Assembly (NCBI GenBank): GCA_021648445.1
Contig: JAKISU010000014.1
Span: 1-35,133, forward strand
Reading direction: 5' to 3'
Origin: Flavobacteriaceae bacterium
GTDB lineage: Bacteria > Bacteroidota > Bacteroidia > Flavobacteriales > Flavobacteriaceae
Length of the DNA stretch: 35,133 nucleotides
Below the pieces are notes generated by a model that saw only the letters and a list, made by a program, of their open reading frames with translations, made no database searches and was not told the DNA's origin. The translations under genes were made by a program, and so were the position numbers. Position 1 is the first letter of the stretch. Each line of letters begins with the position of its first letter. Of this stretch, positions 7,796 through 14,257 are shown one piece after another.

Positions 7796-7827
7796 AAAAA
7801 AAGCTTCCTATTAGGAAGCTTTTTTTA
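7796..7827. terminator. Bidirectional terminator between ctaA and a lipoprotein gene
   Basis: AAAAAAAGCTTCC and its complement GGAAGCTTTTTTT flank a TATTA loop. A-run and T-run on both sides let it serve both convergent genes (ctaA, plus; the Ala-rich lipoprotein, minus). Confidence 0.85.
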
Positions 7828-7846
7828 TGTTATAGTTGTAATGGAA

Positions 7847-8185
7847 TTACTTTTTTACTGCATCCTTTACATCTTTTACTTTTTTAGTAGCATCATCTAC
7901 TACTTTCTCAGCGCCTTCTTTTAAGTCAGCCGCTCCTTCTTTTACAGCATCTACAGTATCACCTGCTTTTGCTTTAACTGAATCTACTGCTTCACCGGCA
8001 GCATCTACTGCATCACTTGCAGCGTCTTTTGTAGCATCAACAGCATCTCCTGCAGCTTCTGTAGCATCATCTGCTACATTTTCTACAGCATCAACAGCAT
8101 CTTCTGCGTTTTCCTTTGCTTCTTTACACGAAACAGCAATTAAACTTACTAAAGCAATTGCTAAAAATCCTTTTAATAATTTCAT
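7847..8185 (-). CDS. Small LEA/apolipoprotein-like repetitive lipoprotein
   Basis: This 112-residue protein has a signal peptide with a lipobox ending at Cys20 (IAVSC), then about 90 residues made only of Ala, Asp, Glu, Val, Lys, Thr and Gly arranged in roughly 11-residue amphipathic repeats of the form DAVDAAxEA. This resembles LEA or YtxH-like proteins that form long surface-active helices under stress, but no function is established. I start at the ATG at 8185, giving MKLLKGFLAIA; a longer upstream frame (to 8245) would put 20 extra residues before the signal peptide and would overlap the promoter. It is downstream of the metal-binding lipoprotein gene on the same strand and shares the bidirectional terminator with ctaA. 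Confidence 0.82.
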   Translation of the reverse strand: MKLLKGFLAIALVSLIAVSCKEAKENAEDAVDAVENVADDATEAAGDAVDATKDAASDAVDAAGEAVDSVKAKAGDTVDAVKEGAADLKEGAEKVVDDATKKVKDVKDAVKK

Positions 8186-8222
8186 TTGTTTGATAATTTT
8201 AGTTTTATACGTTAACGAAACG

Positions 8223-8252
8223 CAAAATAACCAATTATATTTCACAAAACAA
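8223..8252 (-). promoter_or_regulatory. Promoter of the LEA-like lipoprotein gene
   Basis: On the minus strand TTG (8250-8252) is followed after 19 nt by TTATTTTG (8223-8230), one mismatch from TAnnTTTG with ideal spacing. It lies about 40 nt upstream of the ATG at 8185, making the gene independently transcribed. Confidence 0.5.
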
Positions 8253-8271
8253 AGGTTTTTTTTTGGTTTTC

Positions 8272-8643
8272 TTATTCAGTTGTCTTTATATCAGACACTT
8301 TATATAAATCACCTCCTGCTATTTTCTCAACAACAGCAACAATTTCTTTTTCAGATACTTTGTTGGCATCATACTCAACAATGCCTTTTTTCTTTTCAAA
8401 ATTTACTTCAGCAAACTTTATCCCTTCAATTTTTGATAATTTTGATTGAATAGTTCTAGCACAGCCTATTTCACATGTCATTCCTTCAATATTTAAAGCA
8501 ACTTTTTTTAAATCGGTAGTAGCCGAAAGTTCCTTTTTTTCGGTGACCTTAGCTTCATCACTTTTCTCCTCATCTTTCTTTTCACAAGAAGCAAGTAATA
8601 ATATAACACATAATAGAGTCACTAACTTTGTAACTTTTTTCAT
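8272..8643 (-). CDS. Heavy-metal-associated (HMA) domain lipoprotein with CX3C site
   Basis: This 123-residue protein has a lipoprotein signal peptide (Cys20 in LLASC), a charged Lys/Glu linker (about 21-46) and a ferredoxin-like HMA domain (about 47-115). The metal site reads GMTCEIGC, so Cys57 and Cys61 are separated by three residues rather than the two of the usual GMTCxxC copper site. That form occurs in Bacteroidota HMA proteins; its metal preference is not known. It presumably binds a soft metal in the periplasm or on a membrane. I use the ATG at 8643 (MKKVTKLV); starts at 8649 and 8667 are possible, but a -7 box at 8665-8672 argues against 8667. No partner transporter is adjacent. Confidence 0.85.
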   Translation of the reverse strand: MKKVTKLVTLLCVILLLASCEKKDEEKSDEAKVTEKKELSATTDLKKVALNIEGMTCEIGCARTIQSKLSKIEGIKFAEVNFEKKKGIVEYDANKVSEKEIVAVVEKIAGGDLYKVSDIKTTE

Positions 8644-8664
8644 TCTCATTAAAGTTTTAGAAGA

Positions 8665-8672
8665 CAAAAATA
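8665..8672 (-). promoter_or_regulatory. Candidate -7 box for the HMA lipoprotein
   Basis: TATTTTTG on the minus strand exactly matches TAnnTTTG. It overlaps the upstream start candidate at 8667, so the true start must be at 8649 or 8643. No clear TTG is seen at -33. Confidence 0.45.
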
Positions 8673-8719
8673 AATTATTCTAAATTATTATACCATTTTT
8701 GCAGAGGTTAATTTTTAAA

Positions 8720-9589
8720 ATGAAAAACAATCAACTTCGTTGGATCTATTTAATAATACTTTCTATAGTTTGGGGAAGCTCTTTTATTTTAATGAAAAAA
8801 GCTTTGATTGGTTTAACACCAATACAAGTTGGAGCACTACGAATTCTAATTACAGCCTTTGTATTAGTACTTGCAGGCTTTAAACAGATTTTTACCATAA
8901 AAAAGCGACATTGGTACTATATTTTTTTAACGGCAGTTTTAGGCACATTTTTTCCTGCATTTTTATTTGCCTATGCTATTAAAGGAATTGATAGTTCAAT
9001 AACTTCAATTCTAAACTCATTAACGCCATTAAATACTTTAATTGTAGGAGCATTACTTTATGGTTTCGCCTTTATGCGTCATCAATTAATTGGAATTTTA
9101 GTTGGTTTAATTGGTACAGCCATTCTTATTTTTAAAGGTGCAGAATTAAACCCTAATCAGAATTATTGGTATGCTCTTTTGGTAATACTCTCCTCTATTG
9201 GTTATGCTTTTAATGTAAACATTCTTAAAAAACACTTGTCAGATCTAAGCGCCTTGGCTGTTACTACTGGTAATTTTATTATTCTTATCATCCCAACATC
9301 AATTGTACTTTGGTACTCAGACTTTTTTCAAACTTTTGATTATTCTGAAACAACTTACACATCATTAATGTACATGGTCATTTTAGCTGTTCTTGGTACC
9401 GCTTTCGCTAAAACTTTATTCAATAGACTGGTACAAATGTCCTCTCCTGTATTTTCTACCTCAGTTACTTATTTAATACCTATTGTTGCTGTCTTTTTGG
9501 GAGTATTAGATGGTGAAAATTTAACTGCAGTTCAACTGATAGGCGGTGCTTTAATTCTTTTAGGCGTTTATTTAACAAATCGAAAGTAA
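8720..9589 (+). CDS. EamA/DMT-family transporter
   Basis: This 289-residue membrane protein has ten hydrophobic segments as two EamA repeats (about residues 5-138 and 148-286), the drug/metabolite transporter architecture. The family signature is visible in LIILSIVWGSSFILMKKAL near the N-terminus and in the repeat-two TAFAKTLFNRLVQMSSPVFSTSVTYLIPIVAVFLGVLDGE segment. Members export amino acids or other small metabolites; the substrate cannot be read here. I start at ATG 8720 (MKNNQLRW). The TTG at 8699 also opens the frame but is the 3' end of a promoter-like TACCATTTTTG (8691-8701). A gene-free, repeat-rich stretch follows. Confidence 0.9.
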   Translation: MKNNQLRWIYLIILSIVWGSSFILMKKALIGLTPIQVGALRILITAFVLVLAGFKQIFTIKKRHWYYIFLTAVLGTFFPAFLFAYAIKGIDSSITSILNSLTPLNTLIVGALLYGFAFMRHQLIGILVGLIGTAILIFKGAELNPNQNYWYALLVILSSIGYAFNVNILKKHLSDLSALAVTTGNFIILIIPTSIVLWYSDFFQTFDYSETTYTSLMYMVILAVLGTAFAKTLFNRLVQMSSPVFSTSVTYLIPIVAVFLGVLDGENLTAVQLIGGALILLGVYLTNRK

Positions 9590-9676
9590 CTATTCAGTGC
9601 CTAAAGTATTTAAAGTCATAAGTACCTAAAGTTAGCCTTTATAGTTAGTATAAAGGGTATTAAACCAAGATCCTAC

Positions 9677-9837
9677 TCAGGGCAAACGCATACTTTTTGT
9701 TTTCTCTAAAAATTATTCAATATTAATGTGAATTCGATATTTTTTGAGCCAATTAGAAAAGAGTAGGTCAAAAATCAGATTAAAACGGGGTGATTTTGAG
9801 TTTGAATCAATTTCAACAAAGTATGCGTTTGCACTGA
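9677..9837. mobile_element. MITE-like element with GCAAACGCATACTTT terminal inverted repeats
   Basis: GCAAACGCATACTTT (9682-9696) is repeated perfectly in inverse orientation at 9818-9832. Allowing one mismatch, the repeat extends outward through TCAG on the left and CTGA on the right (9677, 9837). Inner sequence TTGTT on the left also matches AAC on the right with a gap. There is no coding capacity in 161 bp. I see no clear target-site duplication. This is the form of a non-autonomous transposable element or a large palindromic repeat. Confidence 0.6.
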
Positions 9838-9863
9838 AGATTCCGCTGAAAAAAGCGAGATTA

Positions 9864-9885
9864 GCCTGCCTGCCGGCATAGGCAG
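9864..9885. repeat. GC-rich dispersed repeat
   Basis: The 22-nt stretch GCCTGCCTGCC followed by GGCATAGGCAG is self-complementary in part and strikingly GC-rich against its surroundings. Words of this type (TGCCGGCAGGCAG) are dispersed repeats in Bacteroidota genomes. Confidence 0.5.
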
Positions 9886-10098
9886 ATTCGACTAACTAAA
9901 AAATCGAAATTAATTTTTTAGAGTCTCACGAATAAAAAAAACTACTAAATAAGCCCTTGTCTATTTATAAAAGTGTAGGAGTTTATTAAAGTGGCAGTAA
10001 TTAATCAATTGTCATGCCGTGCCCGACACTATTAAAATATTTTTAACTTGTTAAAAATAAAAGTCTTACAGTCTTATGTCTTCTCGTCTTATGTCTGT

Positions 10099-10279
10099 CG
10101 GGTTAATATACTCAACGCACATAGCTTTTCGATTTTTTCGCTCTTTCTTTTTCCCTTTATCTTCATTAAAATTTTAAACCATAACTACGGCTATGCTTGA
10201 AAATTTTTACTCGGTAAAGAGAAAAATAAATTTACCAAAATTCCCGAAAAGATAAATCCATTGAGTATATTTGCACCCG
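10099..10279. mobile_element. Inverted-repeat element whose right end carries the rplU promoter
   Basis: The left end CGGGTTAATATACTCAA (10099-10115) is inverted at the right end as TTGAGTATATTTGCACCCG (10261-10279), matching at about 16 positions with a 2-nt gap. The core around 10150-10212 (TTAAACCATAAC, GGCTATGCTT, AAAATTTT) recurs in the element at 28243-28402. There is no ORF. The right inverted repeat contains the -7 box of rplU, so element and promoter coincide. Confidence 0.55.
10266..10273 (+). promoter_or_regulatory. rplU -7 box
   Basis: TATATTTG exactly matches TAnnTTTG and lies 47 nt upstream of the rplU ATG. Transcription should begin at about 10277-10280. No TTG is visible at -33. 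The box lies in the terminal repeat of the preceding element. Confidence 0.6.
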
Positions 10280-10299
10280 CCTAAACAAAAAAATAGGCG
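10278..10299 (+). promoter_or_regulatory. 5'-terminal hairpin in the rplU-rpmA leader
   Basis: CGCCTA (10278-10283) pairs perfectly with TAGGCG (10294-10299) across an A-rich loop, followed by CATTTTT. With the predicted start site the hairpin would form the extreme 5' end of the mRNA. It may stabilise the message or bind a ribosomal protein; it is too weak for a confident terminator. Confidence 0.4.
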
Positions 10300-10320
10300 C
10301 ATTTTTAAAAATATAAATTT

Positions 10321-10860
10321 ATGTACGCAATTGTAGAGATAGCAGGGCAGCAATTTAAAGTTGCAAAAGACCAGAAGGTATTTGTACATCGTTTACAAGA
10401 AAAAGAAGGCTCAAAAGTAACTTTTGATAACGTTCTTTTATTGGATGATGGCAAAGTAACCATTGGCGCCCCAGCTATAAAAGGTGCAGCAGTGACTGCC
10501 AAAATTTTAAAGCACCTAAAAGGTGATAAAGTGATCGTTTTTAAGAAAAAACGAAGAAAAGGGTATAAAGTTAAGAACGGACATCGTCAGTACTTATCTG
10601 AAATTCAAATTGATAGTATTATAGCAAGTGGTGCTAAAAAAACTATCGCCAAAAAGGAAGAACCGAAGAAAGAAGCTCCTAAAGCTGAAGCTAAAAAAGA
10701 GGTTGCTCCGGTAGCAGCTAAAAAAGCTCCTGTAAAAGCAGCTAAAACTGATGATTTAAGTAAAAAAACAGTTGCTGAATTGAAAGTAATGGCTAAAGCT
10801 AAAGGAATTGAAGGAATTTCTTCAATGAAAAAAGCTGATCTTATTGCTGCATTAAGTTAA
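10321..10860 (+). CDS. rplU: 50S ribosomal protein L21 with C-terminal HeH/SAP-like extension
   Basis: Residues 1 to about 103 are a complete bL21 (MYAIVEIAGQQFKV, GDKVIVFKKKRRKGYKVKNGHRQ, ending QIDSIIA), which binds 23S rRNA. The protein is 179 residues, against about 103 in E. coli. The extra part is a Lys/Ala/Pro-rich linker (about 108-142) and a compact helical domain, DLSKKTVAELKVMAKAKGIEGISSMKKADLIAALS, which has the helix-extended-helix pattern of HeH/SAP/Rho-N domains that bind nucleic acid. C-terminal additions on L21 are common in this phylum, though often of helix-hairpin-helix type. It is upstream of rpmA, as in most bacteria. Confidence 0.96.
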   Translation: MYAIVEIAGQQFKVAKDQKVFVHRLQEKEGSKVTFDNVLLLDDGKVTIGAPAIKGAAVTAKILKHLKGDKVIVFKKKRRKGYKVKNGHRQYLSEIQIDSIIASGAKKTIAKKEEPKKEAPKAEAKKEVAPVAAKKAPVKAAKTDDLSKKTVAELKVMAKAKGIEGISSMKKADLIAALS

Positions 10861-10881
10861 TATTAATTATAAAAACAACAG

Positions 10882-10902
10882 ACCCTGAAACGAGTTCAGG
10901 GT
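10882..10902 (+). promoter_or_regulatory. Hairpin between rplU and rpmA
   Basis: ACCCTGAA (10882-10889) pairs perfectly with TTCAGGGT (10895-10902). There is no T run after it, so it is more likely a processing or stability element within the rplU-rpmA transcript than a terminator. Confidence 0.5.
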
Positions 10903-10918
10903 TATAAAATAAAGTATC

Positions 10919-11179
10919 ATGGCACATAAAAAAGGTGTAGGTAGTTCTAAAAACGGTAGAGAATCAGAATCGAAACGATTAGGTGTTAAGATCTTCGGAG
11001 GTCAAGCTGCTATTGCCGGTAATATTATTATCCGTCAAAGAGGCACAAAACATTATCCGGGACAAAATGTATATATGGGCAAAGACCATACATTACATGC
11101 TCAAGTTGACGGTATTGTTAAATTTACAAAGAAAAGAGATAATAGATCTTATGTTTCTATTACACCAATTGAAGCTTAA
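10919..11179 (+). CDS. rpmA: 50S ribosomal protein L27
   Basis: The 86-residue bL27 lies at the peptidyl-transferase centre, where its N-terminus contacts tRNA. It starts [24 protein letters not shown] and contains the characteristic [16 protein letters not shown]-like stretch (here [19 protein letters not shown]) and GKDHTLHA. The N-terminus begins directly MAHKK, with no Firmicute-type cleaved extension. It follows rplU by 58 nt, across a hairpin, and is followed by an intrinsic terminator. Confidence 0.97.
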   Translation: MAHKKGVGSSKNGRESESKRLGVKIFGGQAAIAGNIIIRQRGTKHYPGQNVYMGKDHTLHAQVDGIVKFTKKRDNRSYVSITPIEA

Positions 11180-11207
11180 TCTTAATTCGCAAATAAATTA
11201 TATATAG

Positions 11208-11236
11208 ACCCTTACCACTTGTGGTGAGGGTTTTTC
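11208..11236 (+). terminator. Intrinsic terminator after rpmA
   Basis: ACCCTTACCAC (11208-11218) pairs with GTGGTGAGGGT (11221-11231) with a single G-U pair, followed by TTTTCTTTT. It closes the rplU-rpmA operon. Confidence 0.9.
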
Positions 11237-11252
11237 TTTTAGGGCATCTCTA

Positions 11253-11375
11253 AAAAATACTTGCGTAACTATGGCTAGGTGCTTGCCAATGCGCCAGCTG
11301 GCTCGTTCACTAAAAATGTCTTGCAGACATTTTCTTAACGCTCCGCCCTGCATCGCCTGAGACAAAAATACTTGC
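11253..11375. repeat. GC-rich repeat element bounded by 12-bp direct repeats
   Basis: AAAAATACTTGC occurs at 11253-11264 and again at 11364-11375. The 99 bp between are far more GC-rich than the rest of the window and contain a perfect palindrome GCCAGCTGGC (11293-11302) and a perfect hairpin AAAATGTCT/AGACATTTT (11313-11333). A minus-strand 63-residue frame crosses it, but its composition suggests repeat translation rather than a gene. Confidence 0.55.
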
Positions 11376-11463
11376 AACTTATACAACACAGTACACTTAA
11401 CTTAACACTACTTTATAAGTTTTTTCATTTTGTTTCTTTAAATTTAAAACGAAAAAAAATATG

Positions 11464-11471
11464 TAGGTTTG
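11464..11471 (+). promoter_or_regulatory. -7 box for the flippase-dut operon
   Basis: TAGGTTTG exactly matches TAnnTTTG, 22 nt upstream of the TTG start of the flippase gene. A TTTTG is present upstream but about 31 nt away, too far for a standard -33 element. Confidence 0.45.
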
Positions 11472-11493
11472 TATTTGAAATTCATTAATTACT

Positions 11494-12948
11494 TTGAGTA
11501 CATTACAACGCTTTTTTAAGGACACTATAATTTACGGGATTGCTGCTGTACTACCCAGAGCTGTTAATATACTGCTCACCAGATTGCACACCGAAAAGCT
11601 TGAATCTGAAAAATATGCAGACAATACCTGGTATTTTGTTTTTACCGCCTATTTTATTGCCTTTCTAACTTTTGGCTTAGAAACAGCTTTTTTTAGATTT
11701 TTTTCCAAGGAAAAGGAAAAAGGAAAGATAGTTTCTACAGCATTTATAACATTATTAGCTTCAACTCTTATCTTTTTATCAATATTATTAATTTTTAATA
11801 ACGATTTTGCTACAATCTTAGGTTTTGCCAACCCTACACATTTAAAAATACTCACTTTTGTTACCGCATTAGATTTACTGGTAGTAATACCTTATGCATA
11901 TTTAAGAGTTACCAATAGACCAATAAAATTTGCCTTTTATAAGATATCTAATATTTTAATTTATGCATTTTTTAATCTATTCTTTTTATGGTTTATACCT
12001 TATGCCTTAAAAAATAATATTTCTTTACCTGATGTTATTACAAATTCATATCAAGCTACCCCAACTGTAGTTTATATTTTTATTGCCAACTTAATTGCAA
12101 GTTTTGTCACATTTATAATGCTATTACCTAGCATGTTTCAATTTAAGTTTGCCTTTGACAAAAAGGTTCTGCAAAAAATGTTAGTTTACGGATTACCCAT
12201 TATGGTTGGTAGTTTAGCATATGTTACTAATGAAAATTTAGATAAACTTTTACTAGGTGATATGATAGGAAAAGAACAAATGGGTATTTATGCAGCTTGT
12301 TATAAATTAGGTGTGTTTATGACCTTATATATTATGGCATTTCGTTTGGGTGCAGAGCCTTTCTTTTTCAATCATGCAGATAAAGCGAACGCAAAAGAAA
12401 CCTATGCTAAAATATTGACCTGGTTCACCATAATTGGAGCATTTTTTATGTTGATAGTAATAGTATATATTAATTTGTTTGCCAGTATTTTATTAGGTAA
12501 GCCAGAGTATTATGAGGCGTTGGCAATAGTGCCGATAATTTTATTAGCAAACCTTTTCTTAGGTATTTATAATAATCTATCTGTATGGTATAAACTAACC
12601 GATAGAACCAAATACGGAATGTATTTTTCAATATTTGGAGCGGCATTGACCATAACATTTAATATTATTTTTATCCCAAAAATTGGATATATGGCTTCCG
12701 CATGGGCTACACTAATTGCTTATAGTGGAATGACATTAATTTCCTATTTTTATGGAAAGAAGTATTATAAAGTCCCTTATAATATCAACAAGGTATTTTT
12801 ATATATTCTAATTTCTGTAGGATTATCATATCTATCCTATTATCATTTTAAAGAAAACTATATCATTTCTACAATATTTATTATAAGTTTTCTTGCATTT
12901 ATTGCTATCAACGAAAAAAACGAACTTAAAACAATATTCAGTAAATGA
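11494..12948 (+). CDS. Polysaccharide flippase / MATE-like membrane protein
   Basis: This 484-residue protein has about 14 hydrophobic segments and belongs to the polysaccharide-biosynthesis (Wzx/RfbX, MOP superfamily) group that flips lipid-linked sugars across the inner membrane. The N-terminal [27 protein letters not shown] is typical of the Bacteroidota members next to dut. The start is TTG at 11494: the frame is closed by TGA at 11476, and no ATG lies between. Its TGA overlaps the dut ATG (ATGA), so the two are translationally coupled. No glycosyltransferases are nearby, so the substrate may be a housekeeping lipid-linked glycan; this is inference. Confidence 0.87.
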   Translation: MSTLQRFFKDTIIYGIAAVLPRAVNILLTRLHTEKLESEKYADNTWYFVFTAYFIAFLTFGLETAFFRFFSKEKEKGKIVSTAFITLLASTLIFLSILLIFNNDFATILGFANPTHLKILTFVTALDLLVVIPYAYLRVTNRPIKFAFYKISNILIYAFFNLFFLWFIPYALKNNISLPDVITNSYQATPTVVYIFIANLIASFVTFIMLLPSMFQFKFAFDKKVLQKMLVYGLPIMVGSLAYVTNENLDKLLLGDMIGKEQMGIYAACYKLGVFMTLYIMAFRLGAEPFFFNHADKANAKETYAKILTWFTIIGAFFMLIVIVYINLFASILLGKPEYYEALAIVPIILLANLFLGIYNNLSVWYKLTDRTKYGMYFSIFGAALTITFNIIFIPKIGYMASAWATLIAYSGMTLISYFYGKKYYKVPYNINKVFLYILISVGLSYLSYYHFKENYIISTIFIISFLAFIAINEKNELKTIFSK

Positions 12949-13376
12949 TCGTAAAAATTATCAATACCTCTAAACATCAATTACCGTCTTATGAAACTTT
13001 GGCTTCAGCCGGAATGGATCTACGAGCCAATATAAATGAAGCCATTATACTTAAACCCTTAGAACGTGCCATTATTAAAACCGGCCTATTTATTGCTTTA
13101 CCTAACGGATATGAAGCACAGGTGAGACCAAGAAGCGGATTAGCAGCCAAAAAAGGAATTACAGTATTAAATGCGCCCGGGACTATTGATGCAGATTACC
13201 GCGGAGAAATTGGCGTGATATTGGTAAATCTTTCAAATGAAAATTTTACCGTTAATGATGGTGAAAGAATAGCACAATTGGTTATTGCTCAATATACTCA
13301 GGCAGTTTGGGAAGAAGTAGAAATACTCGAAGAAACCAAACGTGGTAAAGGCGGTTTTGGAAGTACTGGTGTTTGA
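12945..13376 (+). CDS. dut: dUTP diphosphatase
   Basis: This trimeric enzyme hydrolyses dUTP to dUMP and pyrophosphate, keeping uracil out of DNA and feeding thymidylate synthesis. The 143 residues hold all five family motifs in order: [18 protein letters not shown], the substrate loop [10 protein letters not shown] with catalytic Asp, GERIAQLVI, and the glycine-rich C-terminal [10 protein letters not shown] arm. It overlaps the flippase gene by 4 nt, an order conserved in related genomes. A palindromic element lies in the gap beyond its stop. Confidence 0.97.
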   Translation: MIVKIINTSKHQLPSYETLASAGMDLRANINEAIILKPLERAIIKTGLFIALPNGYEAQVRPRSGLAAKKGITVLNAPGTIDADYRGEIGVILVNLSNENFTVNDGERIAQLVIAQYTQAVWEEVEILEETKRGKGGFGSTGV

Positions 13377-13424
13377 TTAGTGTTCATTGTTCAAAACCCG
13401 AACAGTTTCAAAAAATCAGAATTA

Positions 13425-13518
13425 TACCAATTTAACCATAAAACTTGTCATATAAATGGTTTCTTTTTTACTGAAATTATTCAATTTATTTATAAAAACT
13501 TTTATAATTAAATTGATA
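13425..13518. mobile_element. 94-bp MITE-like palindrome with TTA target duplication
   Basis: The left end TACCAATTTAACCATAAAAC and the right end, read inversely, TATCAATTTAATTATAAAAG match at 16 of 20 positions and continue imperfectly inward, so nearly the whole element folds on itself. It is flanked by TTA on both sides (13422-13424 and 13519-13521). It lies between the convergent dut and LysE genes and has no ORF. The TACCAA terminus is shared with the element at 28243. Confidence 0.55.
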
Positions 13519-13564
13519 TTAGACTAACATCCAAAAACTGCAAATTGTAGACTACTTACTAAAT

Positions 13565-14242
13565 TTACGGCTTGGTAACCTTTTTCTCAATTACATTGTC
13601 AATTTTATGCATGGTTTCTTCAGAAAGAAAACCTTTTGAACCTAAAACCAATCCAAAAACCATCAATGCAATTCCCATTCCTAATTTTATTTTATAAATA
13701 ACAACCGGAGTTAATTTATTTTTTAACTGTTTTGCCAATACAATCTTTATCAAATCTGTAACAAAATATGCTAAAATAACAGCAGTGAAATAATTAAAAA
13801 TTCGTGGTTCGTTCATTTCTAAACGCGGACCAATAACAACAACCATTCCTAACCAAAATGCTAAAACGCCTACATTGATAAAATTTAAAAAGAACCCTTT
13901 AATAAATAAACTTAGATAATTATTCTTTTCAACTATTCTAATTTCGCCTTCTCTATCAATGGGTTTACGCCTTTTTAGTATAGTAATCAATCCATAAATA
14001 AATAAAACAAGACCTCCGAGTACAAAAAGTCGCGGGTCATCTTTTATTTTTTCTAATAATGTTCTACTTCCATAATAAGCAAAATACACAAAAACAATAT
14101 CTGCTAAAACCACCCCTAGATCAAAAATCAATGCAGCCCTAAAACCTTTGATTGCACTTGTTTCAAGCAATACAAAAAAAACCGGACCTATCATAAATGC
14201 AAGTCCGATGCCAATAGGAATAGCATTTAATATATCACTCAT
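13565..14242 (-). CDS. LysE-family translocator
   Basis: A 225-residue integral membrane protein with about six hydrophobic segments. The N-terminus (IGIGLAFMIGPVFFVLLETSAIKGFRAALIFDLGVVLADIVF) is the LysE/RhtB signature, containing the G-P-x-F motif. Members export amino acids; the Bacteroidota subgroup has no assigned substrate. The central loop (about residues 88-105, RRKPIDREGEIRIVEKNN) is charged. It lies 15 nt downstream of the ferredoxin-reductase gene on the same strand and is probably cotranscribed; the pairing has no obvious metabolic meaning. Confidence 0.88.
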   Translation of the reverse strand: MSDILNAIPIGIGLAFMIGPVFFVLLETSAIKGFRAALIFDLGVVLADIVFVYFAYYGSRTLLEKIKDDPRLFVLGGLVLFIYGLITILKRRKPIDREGEIRIVEKNNYLSLFIKGFFLNFINVGVLAFWLGMVVVIGPRLEMNEPRIFNYFTAVILAYFVTDLIKIVLAKQLKNKLTPVVIYKIKLGMGIALMVFGLVLGSKGFLSEETMHKIDNVIEKKVTKP

Positions 14243-14257
14243 AATTTATAAATTAGG

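Larger units (their letters stand above)
9590..10320. other. 731-bp gene-free repeat nest before rplU
   Basis: No credible ORF is present. From left to right it holds a perfect hairpin CCTTTATA/TATAAAGG (9636-9656), a 161-bp element with terminal inverted repeats (9677-9837), a GC-rich dispersed repeat (9864-9885), a hairpin CTAAAAAAT/ATTTTTTAG (9896-9921), a run of near-repeats of GTCTTATGTCTTCTCG type (10064-10097), and a 181-bp inverted-repeat element (10099-10279) that ends in the rplU promoter. Confidence 0.75.

Noticed and set aside
9590-10320. CRISPR array or riboswitch in the repeat-rich gap
   Set aside because: Repeats are inverted and dissimilar, without regular spacers; no known riboswitch core is recognisable.
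10207-10389. 60-codon minus-strand frame upstream of rplU
   Set aside because: It overlaps the rplU promoter and start antisense and is composed of low-complexity Phe/Leu sequence.
11198-11389. 63-codon minus-strand frame (LRKCLQDIFSERASWRIGKHLA)
   Set aside because: It lies in a repeat element and crosses the rpmA terminator; peptides of this kind come from translating dispersed repeats.
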